Positions 8,889 to 16,699 are shown, counted from the stretch's first letter. The stretch: DNA of 64,000 bases from Flavobacterium suaedae (GCF_014642915.1 NZ_BMJE01000003.1:434001-498000), one strand, 5' to 3'. The notes: a model not told the origin generated them from the sequence alone. Made by a program: numbers and translations.

Positions 8889-9920
8889 ATGAAAACATTT
8901 AATGTAAAAAACATACTAGGCGTATTGTCTGCAATGACAATAATCCTGTTTGCTGCTTCTTGTAGCAGTGATGATGATAGCTCCGGTGGTGCAGCCCCTG
9001 TTATTGAAAGTGTAAGTCTTGCAGAGAACGACTCACTTGTTGAACAGGGTTATGCAGGTAACATGTATATTATACGTGGTAATAACTTTACCGGAACAAG
9101 AAAAATATACTTTAATGAAACAGATACTTATTTCAACTCTACCTTTGTTACTGATGATGTAATATTAGTAACTATTGACAGAAATACACCGTATGCAGAT
9201 ACTGTTGATGAAATTAGAGTAGTAACTAATAGCGGTGAAGCTGTATACAGTTTTATAGTAGCACCACCGGCACCGGAAGTTACAAGCTTTAACCCTGTTA
9301 ATGCTGCCGAAGGTGAAGAGTTTACTATATACGGTTCTTATTTTTTAGATCCTGTAGTAATGGTAGGAGATGTTGAGGCAGAAATAGTTTCAAGCACATT
9401 AACTGAAATTGTAGCTATTATGCCTGCAGGCTCTCAGTACAAACGTGTAAGTGTTACAACTATTTCAGGAGATTCTGAATGGGGAACTGCTGTAGGTACA
9501 GCAATTTATGACGATGCATTTTATGCTCCTTGGGATATAGAAGCTTGGAATAACCATGAATATATAACTAATCAGGCAGAAGCAGCACAAGGAACTACCT
9601 TTATTAAAAAAGAGATTGCCGGTTGGGACAATATACAAGGAAACTGGGCTTGGGACGACCAATTATCACAGTACACAGGTATACACTTCTACGCCCGTTC
9701 AGATGAGGATGGCAAACTTGTACTTATCTTTAACGGTGCTAACTGGGGAGATGAAGACTTTGCCTTTGAAACAGGTACTGAATGGACTGAGTACACATTT
9801 ACTTGGGAAGAACTTGGTGGTATGCCGGAAGCTTTACAAAACATTTCTTTCCAGGAATTTACAGGTAGTACCAATAACTATTATTTTGACAATATAGGGT
9901 TTACCGTAGCTGAAGAATAA
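8889..9920 (+). CDS. TIG/IPT-domain surface glycan-binding lipoprotein (SusE position)
   Basis: This 343-residue lipoprotein is probably an accessory glycan-binding protein next to the SusCD complex. The lipobox is FAASC (Cys25), followed by an acidic SSDDDSS stretch, a pattern associated with export to the surface in Bacteroidota. Two TIG/IPT immunoglobulin-like repeats are recognisable (ESVSLAENDSLVEQGYAGN near 38 and VTSFNPVNAAEGEEFTIYG near 128). A C-terminal domain of about 130 residues, rich in Trp and Tyr (YAPWDIEAWNN, WAWDDQLSQYTGIHFYARS), looks like a carbohydrate-binding jelly roll. It has the position and domain order of SusE-like or SGBP proteins, which share little sequence between loci. 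Confidence 0.8.
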   Translation: MKTFNVKNILGVLSAMTIILFAASCSSDDDSSGGAAPVIESVSLAENDSLVEQGYAGNMYIIRGNNFTGTRKIYFNETDTYFNSTFVTDDVILVTIDRNTPYADTVDEIRVVTNSGEAVYSFIVAPPAPEVTSFNPVNAAEGEEFTIYGSYFLDPVVMVGDVEAEIVSSTLTEIVAIMPAGSQYKRVSVTTISGDSEWGTAVGTAIYDDAFYAPWDIEAWNNHEYITNQAEAAQGTTFIKKEIAGWDNIQGNWAWDDQLSQYTGIHFYARSDEDGKLVLIFNGANWGDEDFAFETGTEWTEYTFTWEELGGMPEALQNISFQEFTGSTNNYYFDNIGFTVAEE

Positions 9921-9956
9921 AGTTCACGTTTAAAATTCATAGAGTTGTTTTGTGTA

Positions 9957-9991
9957 ACATTCCCCGAACCAAAAGTTTGGGGAATGTTTTT
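9957..9991 (+). terminator. Rho-independent terminator between the susCD block and GH27
   Basis: ACATTCCCC (9957-9965) pairs with GGGGAATGT (9979-9987) around a 13-nt loop and runs into a T tract. It lies 37 bp after the TIG-lipoprotein stop and 52 bp before the GH27 start, so it splits the rightward locus into two transcripts or attenuates read-through. Confidence 0.8.
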
Positions 9992-10042
9992 ACCGTTAAC
10001 AACAGCATCTATTCTAAAAATCACAACATTTAATCACAACAC

Positions 10043-11284
10043 ATGAAAAAATTAATTTGTGCTCTTTTTTGTATTGGCTATACAGTATCAGGTTTAGCAC
10101 AAGGAAATACATATAAACAAGAGCCGACAAAATTTGAAGGCATGGCTATGACTCCGCCTATGGGCTGGAACTCATGGAATACTTTTGCAACTGATATAGA
10201 CGAAGAACTGGTAAAAGAAACAGCTGATATAATGGTAGCATCGGGCATGAAAGATGCCGGATATACCTATATAGTACTTGATGATGGCTGGATGACAAGG
10301 GAAAGAGATGAAGAAGGAAACTTAGTGCCAGACCCTGAGAAATTCCCTAATGGGATGAAAGCTTTAGTAGATTACGTACACTCAAAAGGTTTAAAGTTTG
10401 GGCTATACAATTGCGCAGGAACAAAAACGTGTGCAGGTTATCCGGGTACGAGAGGTTACGAATATCAGGATGCCCGCTTTTATGCATCGCTGGGTATTGA
10501 TTTTCTAAAATATGACTGGTGTAATACCGAAGGAATAACAGCAAAAGAGGCTTACACTACTATGAGTAATGCCCTAAAAAAAGCAGGCAGACCAATTGTG
10601 TTTAGCTTATGTGAATGGGGAGATAATGACCCTTGGGAATGGGCAGAGCCTGTAGGAAATATGTGGAGAATATCAGGCGATATATACCCTTGTTTTGACT
10701 GTGAACATAAACACCCTGAAAACTGGTCATCGTGGGGCTTTATGAAGATAATAGATATGCGTAAAGGAATACGTAAATACTCAGGACCAGACCACTGGAA
10801 CGATTTTGATATGCTTGAGGTTGGTAATGGTATGACAGTAGCTGAAGACCGTTCTCACTTTGCAATGTGGTGTATGGTTGCCTCTCCATTAATTGCAGGA
10901 AATGATTTCCGTGAAATGACTGATGAAACACTGGAAATACTTACCAATAAAGATATGATTGCTATCAATCAGGATAAGCTAGGTATTCAGGGCTTCCGCT
11001 ACAGCGCGGAAGATGGTCTTGAAGTATGGGCTAAGCCACTTAGTAACGGAGATTGGGCTATGACATTTTTAAACAGAAGCGAATCTGATAAAAAAATAAA
11101 CTTCGACTGGAGTGAAAACGCTATAAAAGATGAGCTTAACAACATTTCGACATCTTTTGATACTACAGTTTACAATATTAAAAATATATGGGAAGATAAA
11201 AAAGCAGGTACTACTAAGAAGAATTTTAAATCTAAAATAGCACCTCACGATGTAGTAACGCTTAGGCTTATTAAAAAGAACTAG
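10043..11284 (+). CDS. GH27 alpha-galactosidase
   Basis: This 413-residue enzyme removes alpha-1,6-galactose side chains from galactomannan. A Sec signal peptide ends near SGLAQG (residue 20). The GH27 (beta/alpha)8 domain begins with TPPMGWNSWNTF (37-48). LDDGW (79-83) is conserved, LKYDWC holds the nucleophile Asp158, and MWRISGDI holds the acid/base Asp213. The signature GPDHWNDFDMLEVG and a short C-terminal beta domain follow. No lipobox is present, so the mature protein is probably periplasmic. It is followed directly by the GH5 gene with no spacer. The length is normal for bacterial GH27. Confidence 0.93.
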   Translation: MKKLICALFCIGYTVSGLAQGNTYKQEPTKFEGMAMTPPMGWNSWNTFATDIDEELVKETADIMVASGMKDAGYTYIVLDDGWMTRERDEEGNLVPDPEKFPNGMKALVDYVHSKGLKFGLYNCAGTKTCAGYPGTRGYEYQDARFYASLGIDFLKYDWCNTEGITAKEAYTTMSNALKKAGRPIVFSLCEWGDNDPWEWAEPVGNMWRISGDIYPCFDCEHKHPENWSSWGFMKIIDMRKGIRKYSGPDHWNDFDMLEVGNGMTVAEDRSHFAMWCMVASPLIAGNDFREMTDETLEILTNKDMIAINQDKLGIQGFRYSAEDGLEVWAKPLSNGDWAMTFLNRSESDKKINFDWSENAIKDELNNISTSFDTTVYNIKNIWEDKKAGTTKKNFKSKIAPHDVVTLRLIKKN

Positions 11285-12259
11285 ATGATGAAGAAGTACT
11301 TAATACTATTAACATCGGTATTACTAGCTTTTGCCTGCGAAACAAAGTCGCAAACAAGCACTGCTGTTGAAAAACATGGACAACTGCATGTAGAAGGTAC
11401 ACAATTAACAGATGAAAACGGTAATGCTGCCATGCTACGAGGTATGAGCTATGGATGGCATAACTTTTGGCCTCGCTTTTATAATAAACAAAGCGTTAAA
11501 TGGCTAAAAAATGACTGGAATGTAAACATAGTACGTGCTGCTATGGGAGTAGATGCTGATAAGCGTTGTTATATTGAAAGCCCTGAAGATAGTAAAGAAA
11601 AAATAAAAACAGTAGTTGACGGTGCTATAGAGGCCGGAATATATGTAATTATAGACTTTCACAGCCACAACATACATCTTGAAGAAGCTAAAATTTTTTT
11701 TGATGAAATGTCTAAAACTTACGGCGATAAGCCTAATGTTATATATGAGATTTTTAATGAGCCGGATGATGAAAGCTGGTCTGAAGTAAAAGCATATAGT
11801 GAAGAAGTTATTAAAGTTATTCGTAAAAATGACCCGGATAATATAATTCTTGTTGGTTGCCCACATTGGGATCAGGATATTCATTTACCTGCCGAAGATC
11901 CTATAACAGGATTTGACAACCTTATGTACACCGTACACTTTTATGCTGCTACGCATGATAAATGGCTACGTGACCGTACAGATGCAGCTATTGAAAAAGG
12001 ATTACCTGTTTTTGTTTCTGAAAGTGCGGGAATGGAAGCTACAGGTGATGGTCCTTTAAATGAAGAGGAATGGCAACGTTGGATAGACTGGATGGAAAAC
12101 CGCAAAATAAGCTGGATTACATGGTCTGTATCCGATAAAGATGAGACCTGTAGTGTGCTTGAAAAATCTGCTTCATCTACAGGTAACTGGAAAGAAAGTG
12201 ATTTAAAGAAAAGCGGCAAAAAAAGTCGTGAATACTTAAGAAAACTAAACAAACAATAA
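11285..12259 (+). CDS. GH5 endo-beta-glycanase lipoprotein (subfamily 2-like)
   Basis: This 324-residue glycoside hydrolase cuts beta-1,4-linked glucan or glucomannan backbones. The lipobox is LAFAC (Cys18). The catalytic domain covers about residues 35-310. The acid/base Glu159 is in IYEIFNEP and the nucleophile Glu246 is in VFVSESAG; VHFYAATH is the conserved His-Tyr block before the nucleophile. The N-terminal RGMSYGWHNFWPRFYN resembles subfamily GH5_2, which is mainly endoglucanase, so in this mannan locus it may act on glucomannan. It begins at the base after the GH27 stop codon, indicating translational coupling. A dedicated mannanase of another GH5 subfamily is the main alternative. 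Confidence 0.85.
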   Translation: MMKKYLILLTSVLLAFACETKSQTSTAVEKHGQLHVEGTQLTDENGNAAMLRGMSYGWHNFWPRFYNKQSVKWLKNDWNVNIVRAAMGVDADKRCYIESPEDSKEKIKTVVDGAIEAGIYVIIDFHSHNIHLEEAKIFFDEMSKTYGDKPNVIYEIFNEPDDESWSEVKAYSEEVIKVIRKNDPDNIILVGCPHWDQDIHLPAEDPITGFDNLMYTVHFYAATHDKWLRDRTDAAIEKGLPVFVSESAGMEATGDGPLNEEEWQRWIDWMENRKISWITWSVSDKDETCSVLEKSASSTGNWKESDLKKSGKKSREYLRKLNKQ

Positions 12260-12305
12260 GGTATACATAAAGTTAAGTTGAGTTAGTTTTATTGTAATTT
12301 TGGGT

Positions 12306-12337
12306 GAGCCCTGCGTAATAACGTGGGGCTCTTTTTT
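12306..12337 (+). terminator. Terminator of the GH27-GH5 transcript
   Basis: GAGCCC (12306-12311) pairs with GGGCTC (12326-12331), with an inner CGT/ACG pairing, followed by six T residues. It lies 46 bp after the GH5 stop codon. Confidence 0.8.
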
Positions 12338-12357
12338 ATCAAATATAAAATACACTT

Positions 12358-12396
12358 AAAAAAGAAGAGTAGCGAGTTAATTAAAACCCGCTACTC
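12358..12396 (-). terminator. Minus-strand terminator downstream of the structured island
   Basis: GAGTAGCG (12367-12374) and CGCTACTC (12389-12396) form an 8-bp stem. Read on the minus strand, the stem is followed by TTCTTTTTT (12358-12366), the hallmark of an intrinsic terminator for leftward transcription. No leftward gene ends close to it: the response-regulator stop is 345 bp away. That suggests either a long 3' UTR or a separate RNA. Confidence 0.7.
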
Positions 12397-12640
12397 ACAC
12401 ATCTAAAAAATTTGAATAAATAGACACTGTTCAGTAAAAATTTTTAGTTAGTTGGACTACGCTTGGGGGCATATTTCATTTCAACTTTTATATCTCTCAA
12501 AGAAGCAGGCGGGCTCCCTATTAGCGACTCTGCAATATATACCGTTAGGGGGGCTATAAAAAGCGAATCACATTTCCCGCCAGACTTCTTTTTCAGGATT
12601 TAATTTTTACGCCAGAACAACAATTATTAACTGTTATCCT
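12367..12640 (-). ncRNA. Candidate structured non-coding RNA (unnamed)
   Basis: This stretch lacks a plausible gene but is richer in G/C than its surroundings and strongly self-complementary. AAAGAAG (12499-12505) pairs with CTTCTTT (12585-12591) and, inside it, GGCGGG (12508-12513) pairs with CCCGCC (12576-12581). CTCCCTA (12514-12520) can pair with TAGGGGG (12546-12552). On the minus strand a promoter-like TTG-N18-CAACTTTG precedes it and an intrinsic terminator follows it, so the predicted transcript is about 270 nt. It does not contain the conserved blocks of tmRNA or RNase P RNA. A decayed repeat or the 3' UTR of the response-regulator mRNA are alternatives. Confidence 0.35.
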
Positions 12641-12644
12641 GATA

Positions 12645-12673
12645 CAAAGTTGCACAAATTGTACATACCGCAA
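12645..12673 (-). promoter_or_regulatory. Promoter-like site for the candidate minus-strand RNA
   Basis: On the minus strand TTG (complement at 12671-12673) is followed after 18 bp by CAACTTTG (complement at 12645-12652). This matches the Bacteroidota TTG-N17-20-TAnnTTTG consensus with one mismatch. It reads toward the structured island and its terminator. Confidence 0.35.
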
Positions 12674-12709
12674 CAGGTAGAAATTACCTGTTTAGTAAAA
12701 ACAGGTAAT
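12672..12709. repeat. Three alternating half-sites forming two exclusive hairpins
   Basis: AACAGGTA occurs at 12672-12679 and again at 12700-12707, with its complement TACCTGTT at 12685-12692 between them. The middle copy can pair with either side. The right-hand pair extends to an 11-bp stem (12683-12693 with 12699-12709, 5-nt loop). The block starts 32 bp after the response-regulator stop and overlaps the -33 element of the promoter-like site, so it could be an operator, a weak terminator or an attenuator. Confidence 0.5.
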
Positions 12710-12740
12710 AATACCAACCCTGAAAAAGTGTGATTTTCGC

Positions 12741-13421
12741 TTAAATAAGAGGAAGTTCTTCCGCCTTTATTATACCGTGCTGAATAGCATATATAACCAA
12801 TCCGGCTATATTTTTAGCTCCTGTTTTTACAAATAGGTTGTTTTTATGACCTTCGGCAGTGCGCTGGGTAATAAATAGTATCTCCCCTATTTCTTTAGCT
12901 GTTTTTTGCTGGCAGATTAATCGTAGTACATCTGTTTCTCTTTCTGAAAGTGCACTTTCCTCATCGCTTACTGATGGTTTAGGTGCTTTTACTGCTATTT
13001 GGTCTCTAAGCACTTCCATTTGATCATCTTTAAAGTAGAAGCCCTGTTTATTTACTGTTCTTATAATTTCTATAAGTTCATTAGGCATAATTCCTTTTGG
13101 TAAAAAAGCGGAAACGCCTGTTTTTACCATAAAGCCCATAAATGACTTTTTATAGTGAGATGAAATAATTATAACTTTTATTTCCGGATGGTTTACTTTT
13201 AAATATTCTGTTATACCAATACCATCCATTCCTTCCATTTTTAAATCCAGTAGTAAAATATCAGGAATATTATTTTTATTCTGTAATTTTTCTAATAGCT
13301 GCTGCCCGTTATTGGCTGTAAATAGTACTTCAATATCTTCACAATTTTGTAAAAAGCTCTCTAATAACTTTGTTATTAAGGCATCATCGTCTACAATTGC
13401 TACTCGTATTTTAGTATCCAT
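12741..13421 (-). CDS. LuxR/NarL-type response regulator
   Basis: This 226-residue cytoplasmic regulator is activated by phosphorylation and binds DNA. The receiver domain (residues 4-125) has the acidic pair DDD at 11-13, the phospho-acceptor Asp59 in ILLLDLKMEG and the conserved Ser/Thr-Lys region (IISSHYKKS). A LuxR helix-turn-helix follows at about 158-218 (LSERETDVLRLICQQKTAKEI, then TQRTAEGHKNNLFVK). It lies 2 bp after the histidine kinase gene on the same strand, so the two are cognate partners. Targets are unknown. Its stop codon is followed by the alternating half-site block and candidate RNA. Confidence 0.92.
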   Translation of the reverse strand: MDTKIRVAIVDDDALITKLLESFLQNCEDIEVLFTANNGQQLLEKLQNKNNIPDILLLDLKMEGMDGIGITEYLKVNHPEIKVIIISSHYKKSFMGFMVKTGVSAFLPKGIMPNELIEIIRTVNKQGFYFKDDQMEVLRDQIAVKAPKPSVSDEESALSERETDVLRLICQQKTAKEIGEILFITQRTAEGHKNNLFVKTGAKNIAGLVIYAIQHGIIKAEELPLI

Positions 13422-13423
13422 AT

Positions 13424-14185
13424 TTACACATTTTTAGTTGACACTGCTATTATTGTTTTGGTTCCTTTTCCCGGAGCCGATATAACTTTATATGTTGCGT
13501 TTAAGTATTGCATTCGCATTTCTAAACTATGCAAACCTAAACCTTTTTTTAGAACAGTGGTATCAAACCCCTTACCGTTGTCTTTTACTATTAATGCTAA
13601 GCCCTGTGTTGTATGCCTTAAGTTAATGCATATAGTATTTGCTTCGGCATGTTTTATGGTATTAGTGATTAGCTCCTGCAATACTCGTAAAACTTGTATT
13701 TTTATATTGGCAGGCAAATTATCCTCAACACGTACATCTGTATTATAATCAATTTCCAGCTTTTTTTGCCACGGGGTTATCTGCTCATCAATTAACTCGC
13801 TTAAACTGGTATATTCTAATAGTGGTGGTGTTAAATCATGCGATATTCTTCTCGCCTCTGTAATACTTTCCCCTAATAGTCTATCAATCTCATTTAATGG
13901 TAAACCCATCTGCCCCTGCATTCGTATAGTAGTCAGTTTTCCTACCAAACTATCATGAAGGTCAGATGCTATACGCATACGCTCTTCTTCCTGTGCTTTA
14001 AGGTTGGTTTCTAATAACTTTTTTTGATGCTCTAACTTAGTTTGTGCTTCCCGTAAGTTTGCCTCTGTCATCTTTTTGTAACCCGCATGTGCTATTTTAA
14101 TCACAAAAATTAAAATAGTAAAAAACAGCATTAAAGCTATACCAATCCATAATGCAATTACCTGCGGGTCTTGCCATTTCTCCAT
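13424..14185 (-). CDS. HisKA_3-type sensor histidine kinase
   Basis: This 253-residue membrane-bound kinase phosphorylates the adjacent response regulator. One transmembrane helix (about residues 10-32) is followed by a coiled-coil linker (38-68). The dimerisation/phospho-acceptor helix carries His77 in RIASDLHDSLVGKL. The ATPase domain shows the N box (ELITNTIKHAEA), the G1 box (VKDNGKGFD) and a GLGLHSLEMRM G2 block. No periplasmic sensor domain is present, so the signal is probably sensed in the membrane or via a partner such as the multi-helix protein at 15039-15713. It is the first gene of the pair. Confidence 0.92.
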   Translation of the reverse strand: MEKWQDPQVIALWIGIALMLFFTILIFVIKIAHAGYKKMTEANLREAQTKLEHQKKLLETNLKAQEEERMRIASDLHDSLVGKLTTIRMQGQMGLPLNEIDRLLGESITEARRISHDLTPPLLEYTSLSELIDEQITPWQKKLEIDYNTDVRVEDNLPANIKIQVLRVLQELITNTIKHAEANTICINLRHTTQGLALIVKDNGKGFDTTVLKKGLGLHSLEMRMQYLNATYKVISAPGKGTKTIIAVSTKNV

Positions 14186-14209
14186 AAAAACAAAGGAATA
14201 AATTTAACA

Positions 14210-14217
14210 CAAAAGTA
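14210..14217 (-). promoter_or_regulatory. Predicted -7 box of the kinase/regulator operon
   Basis: Read on the minus strand the site is TACTTTTG, a perfect TAnnTTTG match, 25 bp upstream of the kinase ATG. No convincing -33 element was found. Confidence 0.45.
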
Positions 14218-14346
14218 AAAGAAATAAAACTAATCTTTATAACGATAAAGCATGTTTAATATTAGTCTACATCTAAGTACAAAAACAGCCAAAAAGCTAT
14301 ACGTTTATAACTATTTGGCTGTTTAAAATTATATATATATAGAACT

Positions 14347-14964
14347 TTACGCCTGCGATAGTAAATAAAAACCGGATGCAGGAGTATCTTTCCCATAAGG
14401 TGGCACAGGAGTAGAAAAATCCTCATACACTTTGGTTCCGTCATCACAAGCAACTATCATATCAGCATTAAAATTTTCAGGATTTTCTATCCCTTTATCT
14501 TGCTGTAACCCAAAGCGTACTTTCACTATGTTAGTTTCAAAATCTTGAGAGGGTATTGCAAAAGCCTGAAATATCCCTTCCTTTGTTGCTACCTTTTTAG
14601 GCACCCATTTAGTATAGTCTTCATCCCATCTATCCACTCTCCTTTCGGCAGTAACAAAAGATATCCTATCATTCTTATGCATAGGATTATAAATAGGCAT
14701 GGGGTCATAAAAAACATCACAAACTTCTATATAGGAAGCAATGTCTTTAGTCAACTTATTATCATAAGCAGAAGGTATTACAAACATTTTTAGTTTTCCT
14801 TCATAGATACCGGGATAGGCATGCCTATAATTTGATGATTCAGGATAATGATGATTAGTAAACTTAAAACAGTTACCTTGATTTAAATAATTAAGCAATG
14901 CCGGGCTATTTTGACGTATTTGCTCCCATTTCTGAAGACTTCCAATTACATAATCTATATTCAT
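14347..14964 (-). CDS. Protein of unknown function, paralogue of the 15717 gene
   Basis: This 205-residue soluble protein has no signal peptide and no membrane helix, and I do not recognise its family. It is clearly related to the product of 15717-16334: both have QGNCF near residue 30, HAYPGI near 50, a F-IPS-YD block near 62-68, a tract with W..H/Y..WV near 120, EG-FQAF near 133, and the terminal sequence DFSTPVPPY followed by S-FYLL. The two genes flank a membrane protein on the same strand. Conservation through the last residues suggests a compact single domain. It may be a duplicated cytoplasmic partner of that membrane protein. Confidence 0.75.
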   Translation of the reverse strand: MNIDYVIGSLQKWEQIRQNSPALLNYLNQGNCFKFTNHHYPESSNYRHAYPGIYEGKLKMFVIPSAYDNKLTKDIASYIEVCDVFYDPMPIYNPMHKNDRISFVTAERRVDRWDEDYTKWVPKKVATKEGIFQAFAIPSQDFETNIVKVRFGLQQDKGIENPENFNADMIVACDDGTKVYEDFSTPVPPYGKDTPASGFYLLSQA

Positions 14965-15038
14965 AGTAAATATTTAGCTGGTTAACATCCTTAAAAGTAA
15001 ACTAAAAATCAATAAGTTATAAATTAAATATCTATAAT

Positions 15039-15713
15039 TTATTTTTCCTGTAATTTATTCTGCTTTCCGTTTTTCCATATTTTGCCTATTAAGTAACTAT
15101 AAAAGAGCAACAACAAAATTGAATTGCCTGCCCAAAAATAGAATTTAACACCACTATTTTCATTTACTATAAAATTAATAGGTAAAAAAATAAGCGTATT
15201 AAATGTAAAGAAAACCAGAATCACAATATTAAGCCTGAAATTATCCCATTTTTGCTCTTTAAAATCATCTATTTTTTCCTGTAAAAAGCTTAGTGCAAGT
15301 AGTATTATTACAAAATTATCAGCTACTTTGGCATAGGGCTGAAAACTCTTAACATTTGTATCAAAGAAAGCGTAATATATAAACTCATAGGCTATGTATA
15401 GTATTGCAGCAAAGCAAATAGCCTTTAGTAGTTTGTGCACCTTTTTAAGTAAAAATTTATAATAAAAATAGCTTACCACTATAACTTCCACTAAACTATA
15501 CACTATTAAAATAATCAGGTTATTATTTTTATTACTTATAAATCCAAAATATCTACTTAAGAAGTCCACTAATAACATCAATACTAAATAAAAGAAGATA
15601 CTCTTATGCAGAGTATCTAATTTTCTATAGTATATACTACCTACTATAATTCCTATAATAAGAAAAATAGGACTTACTTCGCTTAATTTTTTTGAGAAAT
15701 CAAGAAAAGTCAT
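15039..15713 (-). CDS. Multi-helix membrane protein of unknown function
   Basis: This 224-residue protein is almost entirely hydrophobic and shows six or seven transmembrane segments (about residues 13-31, 38-58, 66-88, 93-115, 125-143, 158-180 and 190-212). The C-terminus is lysine-rich and cytoplasmic. No enzymatic motif is visible. It starts 3 bp after the stop of the 15717 gene, so the two are co-transcribed. Membrane proteins of this size are often found near HisKA_3 kinases in flavobacteria, and a kinase/regulator pair lies just downstream; a sensory role is possible but inferred. Confidence 0.75.
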   Translation of the reverse strand: MTFLDFSKKLSEVSPIFLIIGIIVGSIYYRKLDTLHKSIFFYLVLMLLVDFLSRYFGFISNKNNNLIILIVYSLVEVIVVSYFYYKFLLKKVHKLLKAICFAAILYIAYEFIYYAFFDTNVKSFQPYAKVADNFVIILLALSFLQEKIDDFKEQKWDNFRLNIVILVFFTFNTLIFLPINFIVNENSGVKFYFWAGNSILLLLFYSYLIGKIWKNGKQNKLQEK

Positions 15714-15716
15714 TCA

Positions 15717-16334
15717 CTATAATGTCAATAAATAGAAACTTGATTGAGGAGCTGAGCTACTACTGTATGGTGGTACAGGTGTAGAAAAATCATCAAAATA
15801 CTGCACTTCATCTTTACCATCAAGGTTTGCCACAATAAGGTCTGCTGTTTTGTGGCTTAATAGGTGCCTTTTAAGCCCTAAATAGTTTTCTGTATTTGAT
15901 AATTCATAATCATCTCTGTCAATTTGAAAAGCCTGAAACATTCCTTCAGGTCTGTCTACCTGTTCTTTTACCCAGGTTTTATGATGGTTAACCCAATCTG
16001 ATATCCTTACTACAGCTTCTTCTTTTGTAATTCTGCCTGTATTTTGCCCTTGTATGGCTAAACTTGCTTTTACGTAACTCTGAATATCTTTTGTTTCCGG
16101 CTTATCATAGTTACTGGGTATAAACATAAAAATAAGGAAATCTCCATGTATCCCCGGGTACGCATGGATATAATCAGAGTCCTCTGCATATTTAGGAAAG
16201 TCATATAAAAAGCAATTGCCTTGCTCAAAATATTCATTCAGGGCTTCACTGTTGCCCATTATATCTTTCCACTTGTTAATGCTGTCTTTTATTTCTTGCA
16301 TTGTCATCGAAAAAATTGTTTCAACTCTGTCCAT
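15717..16334 (-). CDS. Protein of unknown function, paralogue of the 14347 gene
   Basis: This 205-residue protein shares its whole plan with the product of 14347-14964, including QGNCF, HAYPGI, EGMFQAF and the C-terminal DFSTPVPPY block. It has no signal peptide or membrane segment. Three in-frame ATGs exist; alignment with the paralogue favours the second (16307), because the distance from that Met to the shared K-W pair is then the same in both proteins. It is the first gene before the membrane protein at 15039-15713, with a 3-bp gap. Function unknown. Confidence 0.72.
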   Translation of the reverse strand: MDRVETIFSMTMQEIKDSINKWKDIMGNSEALNEYFEQGNCFLYDFPKYAEDSDYIHAYPGIHGDFLIFMFIPSNYDKPETKDIQSYVKASLAIQGQNTGRITKEEAVVRISDWVNHHKTWVKEQVDRPEGMFQAFQIDRDDYELSNTENYLGLKRHLLSHKTADLIVANLDGKDEVQYFDDFSTPVPPYSSSSAPQSSFYLLTL

Positions 16335-16595
16335 AGAAAATGTATTTAAAGTTAATATTTGGTGTTGCGATTTATTAACAAAGATAGTAAGGTATAAAGA
16401 AATGTTAATACGGATTATTCACAATATAACTAAAATATAAAGAAACAACATTATAAGAATTGTATTTAAACGCTGTTTTAAACCCTAAATATCTTTTTTC
16501 TAAAAAAAACAACTCTCAACATACTACCATTCAAGCTGCTAGAAACTATATAAAAATAATTCTATTATATGTTTTGTAATTGTAAATAATGGTTA
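16335..16595. other. AT-rich intergenic stretch without recognised features
   Basis: Apart from the upstream side of the tRNA promoter (16574-16603) I see no gene, hairpin or repeat of note here. The leftward promoter for the 15717 gene must lie in it but no clear TAnnTTTG box is visible on the minus strand. Confidence 0.5.
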
Positions 16596-16603
16596 TATAT
16601 TTG
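16574..16603 (+). promoter_or_regulatory. Promoter of the initiator tRNA
   Basis: TTG at 16574-16576 is followed after 19 bp by TATATTTG at 16596-16603, an exact match to the Bacteroidota TTG-N17-20-TAnnTTTG pattern. The tRNA begins 13 bp further on. Confidence 0.7.
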
Positions 16604-16615
16604 CACTACAAACAA

Positions 16616-16688
<73 letters not shown>

Positions 16689-16699
16689 CTAGGTAAAAA

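Noticed and set aside
12430..12600. A 50-codon open frame on the minus strand through the structured island (contains LKKKSGGKCDSLFIAPL and ends KRSPTN)
   Set aside because: It has no start codon: a stop lies just upstream of the Leu and the only Met is near the end. The pairing and flanking promoter/terminator-like signals fit an RNA better. A translated search for the peptide would settle whether it is a remnant of a conserved short gene.
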